From Rhizophagus irregularis (lineage: Eukaryota; Glomeromycota; Glomeromycetes; Glomerales; Glomeraceae), in assembly GCF_026210795.1 (NCBI RefSeq), contig NC_089452.1, positions 1,922,001 to 1,986,000 on the forward strand: 64,000 nt of DNA. Direction: 5' to 3'. The position numbers and the translations under genes were made by a program. Below the pieces are notes generated by a model. That model saw only the letters and a program-made list of their open reading frames with translations. It made no database searches and was not told where the DNA came from. Each line of letters begins with the position of its first letter. The stretch's first letter is position 1. Below, piece by piece: positions 47,015-60,419 of this stretch.

Positions 47015-47400
47015 ACGAATCAAGAAACAAATTAAAAAAATTTGATTTTTAAACAAACTCATATAAAAAAGACCTTTATTTAATTATTAGAAATTTAGAT
47101 TTAAATAATTTAAATAAAATGGATAATTAATCCTGTTAATAAAGATTTTAAAATCAAAAGTGAAATATATATTCTCTTTATTAATGAAAATACAAAAATT
47201 AACACATCTTTATATATCTAAACAATTTCAACTTATTCCTGATTTAGAAAGATACTTTTCAAGATATTAAATTCTTTAGTTGCAATACTTGTTTAAGTAC
47301 TGTAATAATGTTTTTAGATTAAGTTAACAGAAAATGTGCAAAATCAATTAGTGAATTAGAATTTATTGTTGAGATGTTCAAAAATAATTACGGTCAGTAT
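47015..47400 (+). pseudogene. F-box-family-like protein fragment, decayed
   Basis: Pieces in different frames match the pattern of fungal F-box proteins from this lineage: R-N-L-D-L-N-N-L-N-K-M near 47093; I-Y-I-L-F-I-N-E-N-T-K near 47170; L-T-H-L-Y-I-S-K-Q-F-Q-L-I-P-D-L near 47200; and S-I-S-E-L-E-F-I-V-E-M-F-K-N-N-Y-G near 47350. Several frameshifts and stops. The F-box itself is not visible. Identified from memory of family patterns, so tentative. Confidence 0.45.
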
Positions 47401-47900
47401 TGATAATTCCCATAAAAACTTGGGTAAGATTTGTTATGTAAAACAATTATAATAACTTTTTTATGATAATCCATAATTTTACAAAATCTTCGTTTAAACG
47501 TATTAGCCCAACCTTAGATTTCAGAAAATATTTTTCAGATGATTTTTTAAATTTCCGATCCATGTGATTTACGCTTATATAAATTTTTTTACTTTGAAAA
47601 TTAAACTATGTCAATACCAAAACATACACGTTCAAATAAATTGATAAATTTTGAAATTCAAGGAAACTATATTTCTGGAAACGGAATTTTACAAATAATA
47701 ACTATATATAAACTTTAAACATACATTAGTTTATTAAAAGTTTTAAGTTACTTAATTTATCATAAGCTTACATGATTATAAAGTCAATTAAGCTACCAAT
47801 TATACTATAGCTTATAAATAAATTATATTCAATTCACTTGATTTCATCGTCGGTATCTAAATATCAGCAATATAAATAATATAAATATTATTAGTATATT

Positions 47901-49437
47901 TTAAATGTATAAAAATAAGTGGTAAATTATGTTTAATGTACCTCTTAATTGTATTGAATTAGATACTTTCAAGTCGATTAATCGAGAGTCACAAACTATT
48001 AAAGCAATAAAAAGTTAATGATAATCAATTATTTAAAAAATAAAATGTTTAAAAATAGAAAATACCTTCATTATTAACATATGAAGTAATAATGGATGAA
48101 TTAACGGGTTTTGGTAATGAATTACTAAATGTAAACGCTCTACTGGTATATACAGCATCTGAATTCTTTTCATATGAAGTTGAGATATTTGGTATTTCCT
48201 TATCAGCTTCTTCAAATGCCGCTTTAATTTCTTTTCCTTTATAACCGAATTCTTCTATTTCATCATTCTTACCTTTTATAGAATCATCCCAGAAATCAAA
48301 TATATTCTTTAATTCTTCGGCCGTTGGTCTTTCATTTGGATTGGCATTCATGCATTTATAAGCTAATTTCTTATAAAATTCAGGAGTTCCTTTTCCAAAT
48401 TCTGGTCTGAGTCCAATACATATGGCTAATGATAAGCTTAAATCATGCTTATTATTGTAAAAAGGTGGTCTTCCTGATGATAATTCGGCCATAATTATAC
48501 CTACACTATAAATATCGGATGATGATGTATATGATTCTCCGTTTAAGACTTCTGGTGCAATATATGGCATTACTCCATATACTACTCTATCATCTGATTT
48601 TTGTTCATTTGCTGGTCCTGATAATCCAAAGTCTGAAACATAAGGGGAATTACCAATTTGTAAAATATTACCACTATGAAAATCTTTATGACAATATCCT
48701 AATTTATGTAATGAATTTAAGTCATATAATATATAAAATAAACGATCAATTTTATTTTCCCACATAGTGTTGTTAAAGTTATTTGAAAGACTACTTCTCA
48801 AACTTCCTTCATAAGCAAAATTCATAATCATCATAAATTCTTTAGTTTCTGGGTATTTAGTTAATCCATAAAATTTCAATCCATTTTTATTAGAAATTTC
48901 CCAATGTATTTTAAGCTATATTTTAATAAAGTTAAAATAAAATAATTTAAATGATTCTTAATATTAAACACCTAAATGAAATAAATTAAACAAGATACAA
49001 TATATATAAAAACGTACTTCATTTAAATATTTATCTGAGATATTCTGTGATCCATTTAACCTTTTCAAAGCAACTTTTATAGATTTAGGTTCTTGTTTTT
49101 CCCAATTTCCATTAATATATTCATATGCTGATTTACCATCAATCCAAGTTGCAGAATATACTTTGGCAAATCCACCTTCACCAATTTCTTTTATATCTGT
49201 AAATTTATCAAATGGTACCCATTCAAGAAATTCATCGACATAATCTGTTTTATTTTTTTCATTATACATTGTATCTTTTATAAACTTATCAATAACAGAA
49301 TTTCCACTGGACCATCCTTCCATTATTCTACATGGGTCACATTCTTTACACCATAATTCTTCAGTAAAGGGTTTATTACAATACGAACAATTTTTATGAT
49401 TATCTGAGATTTTTAATTTACTAAGTTCGGTTCCCAT
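47901..49437 (-). CDS. Tyr-kinase-like protein, three exons, single head module
   Basis: Exons: 49018-49437 (ATG at 49437), 48066-48915, 47901-47995; about 454 aa. The head has C-S-Y-C and W-C-K-E-C-D-P-C motifs, then W-S-S-G-N, F-L-E-W-V-P-F, glycine loop E-I-G-E-G-G-F-A-K-V-Y and V-A-L-K-R-L. Exon 2 holds beta4-beta5 (F-Y-G-L-T-K), C-H-K-D-F-H-S-G-N (HKD for HRD), V-S-D-F-G, A-P-E and the C-lobe end. Exon 3 gives a tail with L-I-D-L-K-V-S-N-S-I-Q-L. Catalytic Lys, Asp, Asn and DFG are all present, so it is probably active. It is the ordinary architecture against which the two exon arrays in this window can be compared: the phase-0 intron sits at the same place, just before beta4. Confidence 0.85.
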
Positions 49438-50325
49438 TAGGTTATTTTCGTAATATACAGTATTCAAAAAAAGAAAAATAAAATTTTTTTCTTTTTTTTT
49501 ATGGACGAAATATTTTTTTTTTATATTTAATAATGTTACTAATTAAGGCTACTTTAATCATTTAATTTTTTTTTCGGGCCGTATTTTTTCCGATTCATTG
49601 ATCTGCATTAACGGTATCACGATCCACGAGACATTTTCCAAAATTTTAAATTAAATAGACTATTTATAATTTTGAAATTTTTTTTATTGTAATTTATATT
49701 AGTTTATTGATGAAAGTAACAGGCATTTGTAAAATTAAATCAAATTTGAAATAAAAGTTCCAGAAATAATCTTCCATTGAATTTCTGAATTAAAACCCTA
49801 ATTAATAAGTAAATTAAGTTGATATTTATATTTTTATTTTTTTTATATTTTTGAGCATAACTAATATTTTTTAAATATGAGTATAAATTGAAATAAAGAA
49901 TATTCATTATGTTAACATAGTATTTTATGAAAGAAAATAAAAAATTATTTAATTAAAAATAAATTACTATTAATTATGCACCATCATAAACAAATTATTC
50001 AAGTTTACATAATAATTCTTTCACTCTTTTATTATTAAAACTAGAGGATTCCGATGTGCAGTGACTGTGTCTCCGCCAGTTAGCACACAAATAAATAATG
50101 GATATTAACTTATTGTAATAATATGTTTTTATTAATCAGTTGTCCATTCTTAGCTTAAATGATTGTAATTGATATTTATTGATTATAAATATCAAATTGG
50201 TAATATTGCATCTAATTTAAAGATTTTATATAGAATTCTAGATTTAATTATATATATAATAAATTAAGATAGCTAATAAGTCAAGAAATGAAAAAAAAAC
50301 TACAAATAAAAAAAATATTGTTTCC
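49438..50325. other. Intergenic spacer
   Basis: AT-rich upstream region of the three-exon kinase. No motif firm enough to call. Confidence 0.4.
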
Positions 50326-50329
50326 TTTA

Positions 50330-51260
50330 GTAAATTATTTTCTTTTTCTTCCTCTCTTTTTTTTCTGTTCTTGTTTTTCATCTGCTTGTATTTCTACAGT
50401 ATTATCTGCTAAGATTTCTTCCTCCTGTTGGTTACTAATTACATTTTGAGAGTCATCATCTTCATCAAGTAATGATAGGAAGGAGAGCTTTGGGATCTTT
50501 TGTGGATGAGATAAAACTGATGTTTGGCGTTTTTCTCTTTTTTTTGATTTTCATTGATAATGATTTAGCTATTTCAGCTGATGATTGTTGAGTAAAAGAA
50601 TTATAAGGAGTAGATCTTCAATTATAGATAAATATCTTGTTATGTACAAAGAAGAGCCACATAAAATTTTACTGGAAATTGGTAGCAGATGTGCATCTTC
50701 TGGGAAGTGGTATAGTTCAAATGTCAGGGAGTTATTGTTCTGGTTGTCAAGATATTCTCTAGCATTTAAGCCTAAAGTAATTTTATCATCACCAATATCA
50801 GGATTATCAGATGCAACACCTGTTAGTATAATGGATATGGGGCATGAGGAAGATCTTCTTCATCTAGATTAAGCACGCATATACTAGATGCTAATACCTT
50901 TTTGCTTTAAAAAAATGGCAGTTTTTTTTTGGTAAAAAAGAAATTTTGATTAAATGAAACTGATGATTGATGAATAAAAATTATAAGTTTTATACTTTTA
51001 ATAACTTTGATTCTATTGTCATCCACTTCTGTTTCAACAACAGAAAATTTTCCTTGTATTTGGATAATATCTCCCTTGTTAAATCTCTCTAAGTCATTAT
51101 CTCATGTTATGTCTTTTGGGTAGAATGCAATAATGTGAACATAAATATTAATATTTTGATGTCATGATTAACAATGCCCACAGCATTAACAATAAAACTT
51201 GACTTTCTAACTGTCTCATTATGTTGATCAATATAGCAGATTGTATTTAAATTTGCAAGG
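50330..51260 (-). pseudogene. Decayed gene with OB-fold-like segment
   Basis: Read on the minus strand from about 51260: V-H-I-I-A-F-Y-P-K-D-I-T, then R-F-N-K-G-D-I-I-Q-I-Q-G-K-F-S-V-V-E (beta-rich, OB-fold-like), then N-L-D-E-E-D-L-P near 50870, T-G-V-A-S-D-N-P-D-I-G-D-D-K-I near 50820, Y-L-D-N-Q-N near 50750, and a charged Glu/Lys-rich tail near 50350-50500. Stops and frameshifts separate them. The family is likely a repetitive lineage-specific one with nucleic-acid-binding features (inference). The plus-strand frame at 50585-50872 is its antisense shadow. Confidence 0.5.
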
Positions 51261-51993
51261 CATTTTTTTTTTTATTAAAATTTATTTTGCTTTGATTTTT
51301 AATAGAAATAATCTTATATAAATGAATAAATTTATAGAGAAATGTCTTTAAGCACAATACATCTATATATACTTTTTTTTTTTTTTAAGAAAATTGCTTT
51401 ATACTAATAAAACGCGTGTCAATTTTATTGTATAAAAAAGTACTTCAATAATAACGAACAATCCAAAAAGAAAAATTGGCATAACACAGGTATGTCACCC
51501 GAACTGACCATCTCATTCGAGTTAAAACTAAAAGAATAAAAAGAATATCAAAAAATTTAATTTATCAGTTTATCTACTCAAGTGATATGACCTGAAGATT
51601 TAATTAAAAAAAAAAATAAATAAATATAAAAAAAATCATTGGTTATTATATTTTATTTAAATCTATAATATTAAAAAAATTATTTAATAAAAAAAATTAC
51701 AAAGAAACAAAAAAATTAACAATATGTCTATAATTTTATTTTTATTTTTATTTTTATTTAACAGTAATAGTTAGCGATGTCTATAATTTTATTTAACCCA
51801 AAGATAAGATTTTCTGGTAATTTTTATCTTTAAGGGGAAAAAATTTTAGTCGATCATCCCATTTTGACCAGATTTTCGCCAAAATTTTCCCATTCCATTT
51901 TTAAAAATCACCACATGCACAGTTGCCGTGGATACGAAAAAAATTGCCTTTTTGGTAAAAAAGTCTCCAGTTAATCTTTATATTATTATATAC
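51261..51993. other. Spacer upstream of the LINE
   Basis: AT-rich, with TTTTTATTTTTA repeats near 51740. No gene. Confidence 0.4.
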
Positions 51994-52010
51994 ATGTACA
52001 TGAACATGAA
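51994..52010 (+). repeat. LINE target-site duplication, left copy
   Basis: 17 bp identical to 60239-60255; marks the 5' border of the LINE. Confidence 0.85.
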
Positions 52011-52114
52011 AAAAACTCTCTCCCGTTCCTACTTTTTTGTATTATTACAAAGATATAACTTAGAAAATTTATTTTCGTTTTTTCTAATAATCCTATTTCG
52101 TAAACTATAACGGT

Positions 52115-54311
52115 ATGTCCACCCCAACTAGGACTACTCGTAGTGCTGCCCAGAAGGGTATAGACAACCAGGAGCAGGGAGAAACTATGGAAGGAGTTCG
52201 TTGTTGGTACAACTTCTACTGCGCAAGATACTTCGAATAATTTTACTTTCACTCCTAACGATGAGGAGTTTACTACAGTTAAGTCTAGAGCTACCTTACG
52301 TCAAGAAAACAAGAAGAAAAAGAAACAACAACACCAGGCAGCTGCTACTGCAAGATTACCATATAATAGAAAACAACAAGCAGCTTTCAAATGACAGGAA
52401 CTCGACCCTTTCGTTGCTTATAATCCACAAAATACACAGCAAAAAAAGAAAACCAAAACTGGCGAGACCCCGAAAAATGTCGATCCTATTGTAACACAAT
52501 CAACCTCTGCAACACCAACTGCGAACAAAGGAAAAGCTAATGAAGATCATTCAGATGTACTACAAAAGATCAACACACAAGATCAAGATGATCAATCGAC
52601 GCATGATGACTCACATTTTGATGATCCATCTGCCGATAATCAATTGCCTGAAAAAGAAATGGCTGACACCAAATTTTCACCAATCGTCTTGTCTAAACAT
52701 AACACATGGAAAGCTACTTGTACGATTCCGGAGGCGCCTAAAAGTACACAATTTTGTCATTATATTGTTAAAATTATCAAATCAAAAATTGACATCGTTA
52801 CCACTTTTGAAGAAAAAAAACCGATTAGATTGACTGATGATACCAATCAAGAACAAAAATACTGTCACATGATTAGTATTAAAGTTAGTACCGAAGTCGA
52901 TTTAAATAGCTTATGTAATATGACTTTTAAAATGCTTAGTGCAACCGATGGAGAAGAAAATAATGTCGTTTACTCTTTTAAGAAAGTAGAAAATTTACAA
53001 GAAAAACGAAAACAACTTTTTCAAACTCGTGAAAGTCGTACTATCAAGGTATTCAATATACCATTATATATGGAAAATTATAATTTGAAGGCTGTTTTTA
53101 GTCGTTATGGAGAGTTAGAAGAAGATGGCATTACTACACGACTCAAAGGTATATACAGACAAGCTTTTATAACCTACAAAGACGAACTTAGCTTACAACC
53201 CTTTTACGCTCAATGGAGTGTATGGGTGTTTAAAGAATGTCTCTCAGTGGTACCTGTTTTGCTATCTGAAGAAAAAAAATCTGAAAGGTTCCAATTTGCA
53301 GCTAAAATTAATGGTTTACCGTTCAATACTTGTGCACGTGATTTACAACCATTGGTTACTGAAACCAGCGCTGCATCTATTTTTATTCCACGCAACCCCG
53401 TGACATATAAACCTATGAAATATGCTTTTGTATATTTTAGAAATGATGAAGATTTTAGTATTGCAACCAATAATGTATATGAATATGAAGGTCAACAACT
53501 AGAATGGTTCCCGTTAGATACCAAATCTTGTCATAGATGCGGATATACGGGACACGTAGTGAAGGAATGTCAAACGGAATTACGACAACGTTCTAATAAA
53601 TTAAATCGTAATCAACTGCTCCAACAATTTAAAAATCGTAATAAATCTAGATTCAATTCATACGCCGATGCCACTAAGGGAAATAGATATCCTAATAATC
53701 GACAACGGCATTGGAATCAAAATAATATTATCAACCGACAACGTAATAACAATACATACACCTTTAGTGAAGAAGAAATGCAAGCTTGGGGTGACGAAGA
53801 AGATATAAGTGACAACAACTACAACCCAATTCAAGGTGGAACTAAGAAAGGAGGCTCTATGCATGATCCAAATAACAACAAACATACATCTTCACAAAAT
53901 GATTTATCAGAGATTAAAAAACAACTTTCCACTTTAAATGCAATGATTACCGAATTTAGAAAAGAAAATGATATAGTTAGAAAAGAAATTAATTCAATTA
54001 AAGAAACCTTTAAAAATAATAATAATCGTAAAGGTCTCCAACAAAACCCGAACAAATTGCCAATAGTTAACGATAATAATAAGCGTGCCAAACCTGACTC
54101 ATCTTCAAGTGAAAATGATGACAACAATTTAGTGCTTAACTTAGAATCAAGAGTAGAAAAACAAGATAGTTTATTAAATAATATGTTCAATATGATCACG
54201 AAACTTACTGGACAACTTTCCGATAAAGAACAAAATGATTCTACTACAACCAAAATTGCAAGTATTGGGGGTACTAGCAATTCAGCCAACCAGTTCGAAT
54301 CCACTTTTTAA
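52115..54311 (+). pseudogene. LINE ORF1 (RRM-like and CCHC zinc knuckle), broken
   Basis: ATG at 52115 opens M-S-T-P-T-R-T-T-R. A one-base shift near 52200 changes frame, and a TGA at 52392 interrupts A-F-K-*-Q-E-L-D-P-F. From 52395 the frame is open to the stop at 54311. The long open part has two RRM-like regions (T-I-K-V-F-N-I-P-L-Y; A-K-I-N-G-L-P-F ending Y-A-F-V-Y-F), then a CCHC knuckle C-H-R-C-G-Y-T-G-H-V-V-K-E-C, an Asn/Gln-rich stretch and a C-terminal coiled coil (S-E-I-K-K-Q-L-S-T-L-N-A-M). In intact elements ORF1 binds the element RNA and chaperones it. Minus-strand open frames here are shadows. Confidence 0.8.
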
Positions 54312-54317
54312 ATCTTA

Positions 54318-57300
54318 ATGATTGTACAACCCAATAATGACAATTTAATTAATAATTATTTTAACAATCCACCCCCACATTTAATTAATTATAAAAGAAA
54401 AAAGAAAAAGAAGAAAAAAACAAACTTAATGGAAGATAATACAATTCCAAATCAAATTAACGATAACATAGATATGTTTAACGAGCACAATAATCAGAAA
54501 TATTTTACAAAATAGCGGTGCTTAATATATGTACCTTAACAGAATATAAATTGAACAATATTTTTGACTATATAAGAAAAAATGGTGTCGATATAATGGG
54601 TATTACAGAAACACAAAAAGCTGATAAAGAAATTAATTTTTTCAACGCAGATAAAGCTGGATACAAAATTATTTCACATAATGATAATAAAAATGCTATT
54701 GGAAAAGGAGTTATGCTTATAATACGAAATAATTTAGAAAAACATATATTCAATATAGAAAAATTAATGGACGTATATTAATAGTGGATTTTTCCTTTAA
54801 AAATAATAAAAAATTACGTTTAATATTATTTTATAATTTAGCTAATCATCGTACGGGTGTAGATATGAACAACAAAATTAATATGAATACACATGTGATT
54901 AATCATATTAAAATAGCTAAATCTCAAAAAATGGAAATCATTTGTTGTGGTGATTTTAATTTACAATATAGAAGGTTTAAAAAACGACTTGATAATAAAC
55001 AATCTATGCCAAAAATGTTGAAAATTTTTCAGAAATTAGAAAATCTTAATTTATGGGATGTTCATAAAGAAACTTATGACATGGACAATACAAAAGAAAT
55101 AATGACTTACTTTGGTCGTTTTAAATCAAGAATTGATTATATATGGATATCAGAAAATCTTTTCACGAAAACATTGAAGGCTAAAATTATTAATATAAGA
55201 GATATAATTAAAACGGATCATGCCTTATTAACTTTTGATTTTATTAATGAAGATTTGATTTATCCGATTTTACAGACAAAAAAAATGAATACGACTCATG
55301 TAAATTTAATTAGACATATTTTTGATTTTGATAATACTGAAGAAAAAGATCATTTAAATTTTCAAGATGACTTAAAAAAGGTTGCTACTTCTTTTAATTT
55401 AAATGGTTCGATTGAAGAAAAGTGGTCATTTTTTAAAAATAATTTATTGAAAATTAAACAACAACATATTCGATCTAAAGAAATTATAGTTAATGTCGAC
55501 CATGACAAAACATTTCAACATACACAATTATATAAAGATTTACGATACATTGTATATTTAAGAAGAAAATTTAAAAAGAAATTGAGTTTTGAAAAACTCG
55601 CTCTAAATTGGAAATACTACAATAATTATTTAAAACATTTAGTTAAAAGACATTCAATAGATGAAGTGAATTCAACGTATCTCTTATTACAACATAGACT
55701 AAGTCAATTTTTAATAGGTCAATATGTTAAGGAATTAAATGAGATATACGATACATTATTTTCAAAATTTTCACTGGAAATGTTTAATCTAAAAAATGAT
55801 AAAATTAAAGAAGCCATAGATAAACGTTGTGCAGATTTGGCAGATAATCAACGAAGAATGATTGATAATATTACTGAAAATGAAATGAAAAAAATTTTTA
55901 TAGATAGAGTTTTAATTGATGACGAAGATGGAAACAGTATTTTAGTTACTGATGAAAATAAAATCAAAGACATAACTAAAGATCATTTTCAAAATGCAGC
56001 AGGATCAAAAAATCGTACAATAGATGATTTACAAGAGTGGTCTGATGAATATGAACCTATAAGATCAATTAATGAATTAATTTATAATAATTGTCTTGAA
56101 CCAATAACAGATGATGAATGGGATATGGTAATCAAAGATTTACCAATTAAAAAAGCAGTGGGACCAACAGGAATTGCATATGATGAAATTAAAAAGGCTC
56201 CGTCAGAATTTAATCATTTATTAAGAGACATTATAAATGAAGTTTTACGTACTCAAATAATGCCTGAAGACTGGAAACTAGCAAATATATATCCGATCCC
56301 AAAGCCGAAACCTTGGAGGTATAGATTAAATAATACTAGGCCAATCACGTTATTGGAAACAGCTAGAAAAGTTATGATGAAAATAATTACAAAACGTATC
56401 TCGAAGATAATGGTAGAACATCAAATTTTACAAGGATATCAGTACACGGGCTTGCCCTTAAATTCAACTTTTGAACCATTACGAATAATTAATGAGATAA
56501 TTCAACATAGTAATGAACGTGATAAAGAATTATGGATTCTTGCTCTTGACATGTCAAAGGCTTATGATCAGATTAATGTTTTTATGCTTGAAAAAGCGAT
56601 GAAAAGAATTAAATTTCCAGTAGAATTAATTAATTTATTAACAGGTCTATCGATTGGATGGAAAAACAAAGTTTTTACACCTTATGGTTTAACAGACGCT
56701 TTTGATATGCAATGCGGGATTGATCAAGGGGAGATAATTTCACCGCTTTTGTGGATTATTTACTACGATCCTTTATTGACAAAAATTAAGAATTCAAATC
56801 TAGGATACGATATAGATGGTTTTAAAGTTAATAATATTTATGAAAATGTCAAAGAAAAGATTAATTTTAACTTTCCAGGTTTAGCGTATATGGATGATAC
56901 AAATTTCATGGCTGGAAACCAGGAAAATTTAGAGAAAATTTTATCAATTGCTGACACCTTTTATAATCTTAATGATATAAAAATCAATAAGGATAAATCA
57001 GAATTATTGTTAAGAAAAAAATATATCCCAGAATCGTTATCTTTGAGTTTTGGAAAATCGATAGTTAATATTAAACCTACTAGTAAAAAAGGTTCAATTA
57101 GATTACTAGGAGTTTGGTTCAATGCTTTTAATCGAAGAAATCATGTAATTGATCAAATTAAAAATGAAATTAATAATTGCTGCGATTCAATGATCTTACG
57201 AAAAAAATTAACAGATAAACAAATGGCTTTTATCTTTAATGTCTTAATCATTCCAAGAATTGAGTATAGGGCACAACTAATTATTTTATCAGAATATGAA

Positions 57301-59935
57301 TGTAACAAAATTATGGCAAAATTTCGTATTTTATTTAAACATAAGTTAAAATTTATGAAAACTACACCGAATTCAATAGTTCACTTAAAAGAGATGTTTA
57401 ATGTTAAAAATATTGAGGATAATCAATTACAAGCAAAAACGACTAATTTTATCTTACAAATTAATGATAAAAATGAATTGGGAATGATCACTAAAATTCG
57501 TTTATATAATCTTCAACAATTGTTATTTTTAAACGATAATCCTATTTATTCATTACGAGAAAAGATATTATTAGATATAAGAAAATTTTCACGACGCAAT
57601 TAAAAAATCATTATATATTAGAATGTATCAAAATGTTAAAGACTCAGAATTTTAGCATTGCTATTAACGATACGGTAGATAAAATGGAAATAATTGGAGG
57701 AAATATTTTAATTAAAGATATTTTACCTGAAGAAATTTATTTCGATAATTTACGATCAATAAAAAAACCCAATATTATGTTTGCAGACCAAATTTTGACG
57801 TTAGATGGGAAAAATTTATTAACGTTAAAAGAAATTTTGGGAAAACGATTTAAAAAATTTTTTAGTCCAAATAGATCTTTAATTGAAAAGAGTTGGAAAA
57901 TTATAGAAGATTGTATTTTAGATAACAATGAAGTAATAAAAAGACGAATTTCTATTGAAGCTAGGAATAAAATAGGCACTAGTTTTGCTCATAATTTAAA
58001 AGGAACAATTCTAACTAAAATGAATTCAAACTCAGAACCTATAAATAATGGTTTTATTTTTGGAAAAAAGAAGTTATATAACGATATAATTTTAGTTTAT
58101 GGTAAAAATTACAATTTGGGATCTAATAATATAGTATTGGAACATTATATAACGGTTAATAATCCAGATGATTTATTTATGGGTTTAAAAAAATGTTTAG
58201 GATGTTTCTTGGATGAAACAAGCACCATCGGTCCCCTCGAAAGAATACATAAACAAAGTAATTGTTTAGTTAATTTGAGAATAGAAGATGTTTATTTTCT
58301 TGAAAATTATTTACATTCACATGCAATAATAATACATGAAACTGATTCATATATAGTACCAGATATTATTCAATCACATATTGAGTCAAATATATGGCAT
58401 GAACATAATTTTATTATAGAACTATTGCTTTTTAAACAAGATGATATTAGATTAAATATTTTTGAGTCCAATATGCAAAAATCAACGCAAAATTGTATAG
58501 AAAAATATGTTAAAAAAGAAAAATTTAATAAGAACTTAACGATCGAAAAGTTAAACGTCATCAACTACAAATTAATCCAACAATTGGGAGAACAAATTTT
58601 CGTATATATAGATGGTTCTGTTATAAATAATGGAACAGAGAATATTGATGGTATAGCCGGTTTACATTTTTATGATAAAGATCATAAATTAATTGACGAA
58701 TTTTACATTAACATTGAACATTGGATTTCTCCAAGTAAAGCAGAAGTGACAAGTTTTATAATCGCATTGATTATTGTTCATAATATTAGTAATGTCGAGA
58801 TAATTACAGATAATGAATTTATTTTTAATTATTTTAATGATATTATATGCAAAACTGAAATTTATAATACACGTAAATTACTAAAAACACAGAATAACAT
58901 TTATATTTGGGCATTAATTCGACAATTTATAGACTTAAATGAAATAATTATACCAAAAATTACTAAAATCAAAGCACATGACGATGATTTATATCATAAT
59001 TTTTTAGATCAACAAATTAAAGGTCGTTATTCAGATAGAAATAGGGTATTTTTGGTTAATTTTAATTTTTTTCAACTCGATAAAATCGAATATATGCTTA
59101 CATGGAATAATATTATTATCGAAAAACCGATTAGACGTTTCATACGATATTATAATGAAATTTTAAATTTAGAAAAATTTTTTAATCTTCGAAGAAATCG
59201 AAAATATACAATAGATAGTGTAGAATGGGCAATTATGTTCGAATTCTTAAAGGAAAATGAAAACGTTTTACAAACTAATTTCCACACAACTAAACAACGT
59301 CGTTATAAAATTAAGAATTTAATTGAAGAAATTCTGACTGTAGAACAAAGAAAATTGATTAATTTTGATATATATAAGGATTGGAAATGTCCTGTCTGTG
59401 AACGTAAAAAAGAAACTTTTGGATATGTTTGGCGTTGTTATTCAAATCGTAAAAGAATGAGAAATATTATATATTATTCGATTATATGTTTAATTGAAAA
59501 AATTAAAGAATACGATATTTATACCTTCAATGAAACTAAAATAATTGACTTGTTTATAAACGAATCCTTTGGCGAAGTTAAAGTTGACAATAATAAATTA
59601 ACTTTCGTAGATATTATTAAAGGCTTATTTCCTAAATTATTAGCTGATTTCTTACGACAAGAAATTAAAATGACTAAAGTTCATATATTCGAAACTGGAG
59701 TCAAATTTTTAGATTTCGTTTTTGATTCTACACACAAGATTTGGGTTGATAGATGTGATTTACAAAAAGATAAAGAAAAAGTTTAGGCGTTACTAAAGAA
59801 GATAAAAAACAGTATAGTTATGATAAAAATATAGTTAAAAAAGATATTAATCATAAAGTCTATCAAAAGGTAGAAGGGCTTTTGAATAATATATATTTTA
59901 ATATAGAACCTTTAGAGTTTTATAGTTCGTGTTAA
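54318..59935 (+). pseudogene. LINE ORF2 (endonuclease, reverse transcriptase, RNase H), frameshifted
   Basis: Starts at ATG 54318 or nearby. Frame breaks near 54515, 54772, 57600 and 59783 split it into pieces. AP-endonuclease: I-T-E-T-Q, then C-G-D-F-N (near 54950), S-R-I-D-Y-I-W (near 55130), T-D-H-A-L-L. Reverse transcriptase: A-L-D-M-S-K-A-Y-D-Q (near 56545), I-D-Q-G-E-I-I-S-P-L-L-W (near 56715), A-Y-M-D-D-T (near 56885). RNase H: Y-I-D-G-S (near 58605), K-A-E-V, I-T-D-N-E-F, A-H-D-D-D-L-Y-H-N. A C-terminal Cys motif reads C-P-V-C then W-R-C with Tyr where His is usual. Catalytic residues survive, so the breaks are recent. The final piece ends at 59935. Confidence 0.85.
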
Positions 59936-60255
59936 TCAGTATACTATTCAAATAATTTTTTATTATTTTATTTCATTTTATTTTTTAAATATTTTCTTTT
60001 ATTTTCGCCCGATTGGGTTGATTTTTTTTATTATTATTTTTTCTTCTTTTTGTTTAGTTATCCTGGTTCATCAGGAATATAGTAATTTTTAGTATATTCT
60101 AGGTGTTTAGTTTTGTATTATTGTTATGTAGATTTATTCTATTACTGTTATCAAACTAATGACACGTGCTGTAATGTTTCTTTTATAATAAATAAATTTT
60201 TCGTTAACCAGTAAAAAAAAAAAAAAAAAAAAAAAAAAATGTACATGAACATGAA
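59936..60255 (+). other. LINE 3' UTR, poly(A) tail and right target duplication
   Basis: About 280 nt without a frame, including CCTGGTTCATCAGGAATATAG near 60062 (a possible hairpin), then poly(A) at 60213-60239 and the right 17-bp duplication. Confidence 0.75.
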
Positions 60256-60419
60256 CATGAACATGAACATGTACAGAGAAAGTGAACATTCACTATGGAA
60301 ACTTTTTGCGCTGAGTTTAACTGTGCTGCTCAAAAAGAATGTTAACTTGACAGATCATGAAATAGTATGTTGATCATTTTTTATTAAAATGTGAAAAAAA
60401 AAAAATTTTTTTTTTAAAA

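Larger units (their letters stand above)
52011..60238 (+). mobile_element. Near full-length LINE retrotransposon, two ORFs, decayed
   Basis: Flanked by a 17-bp target duplication ATGTACATGAACATGAA (51994-52010 and 60239-60255) and ending in a poly(A) tract (60213-60239). A short 5' UTR is followed by ORF1 with a CCHC knuckle and ORF2 with endonuclease, reverse transcriptase and RNase H domains. The 5' end seems complete, but several frameshifts make it unable to move by itself. The insertion site is a CATGAA-type microsatellite. APE-RT-RNase H order fits the I/Tad-like LINE groups (family knowledge); the clade is not settled. Confidence 0.88.

Noticed and set aside
50585-50872. 95-codon plus-strand open frame
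   Set aside because: Antisense of the decayed minus-strand gene, whose pieces make better sense as protein.
53831-54304. 157-codon minus-strand frame and other minus frames in the LINE
   Set aside because: Antisense shadows of LINE ORF1, which has clear domains on the plus strand.
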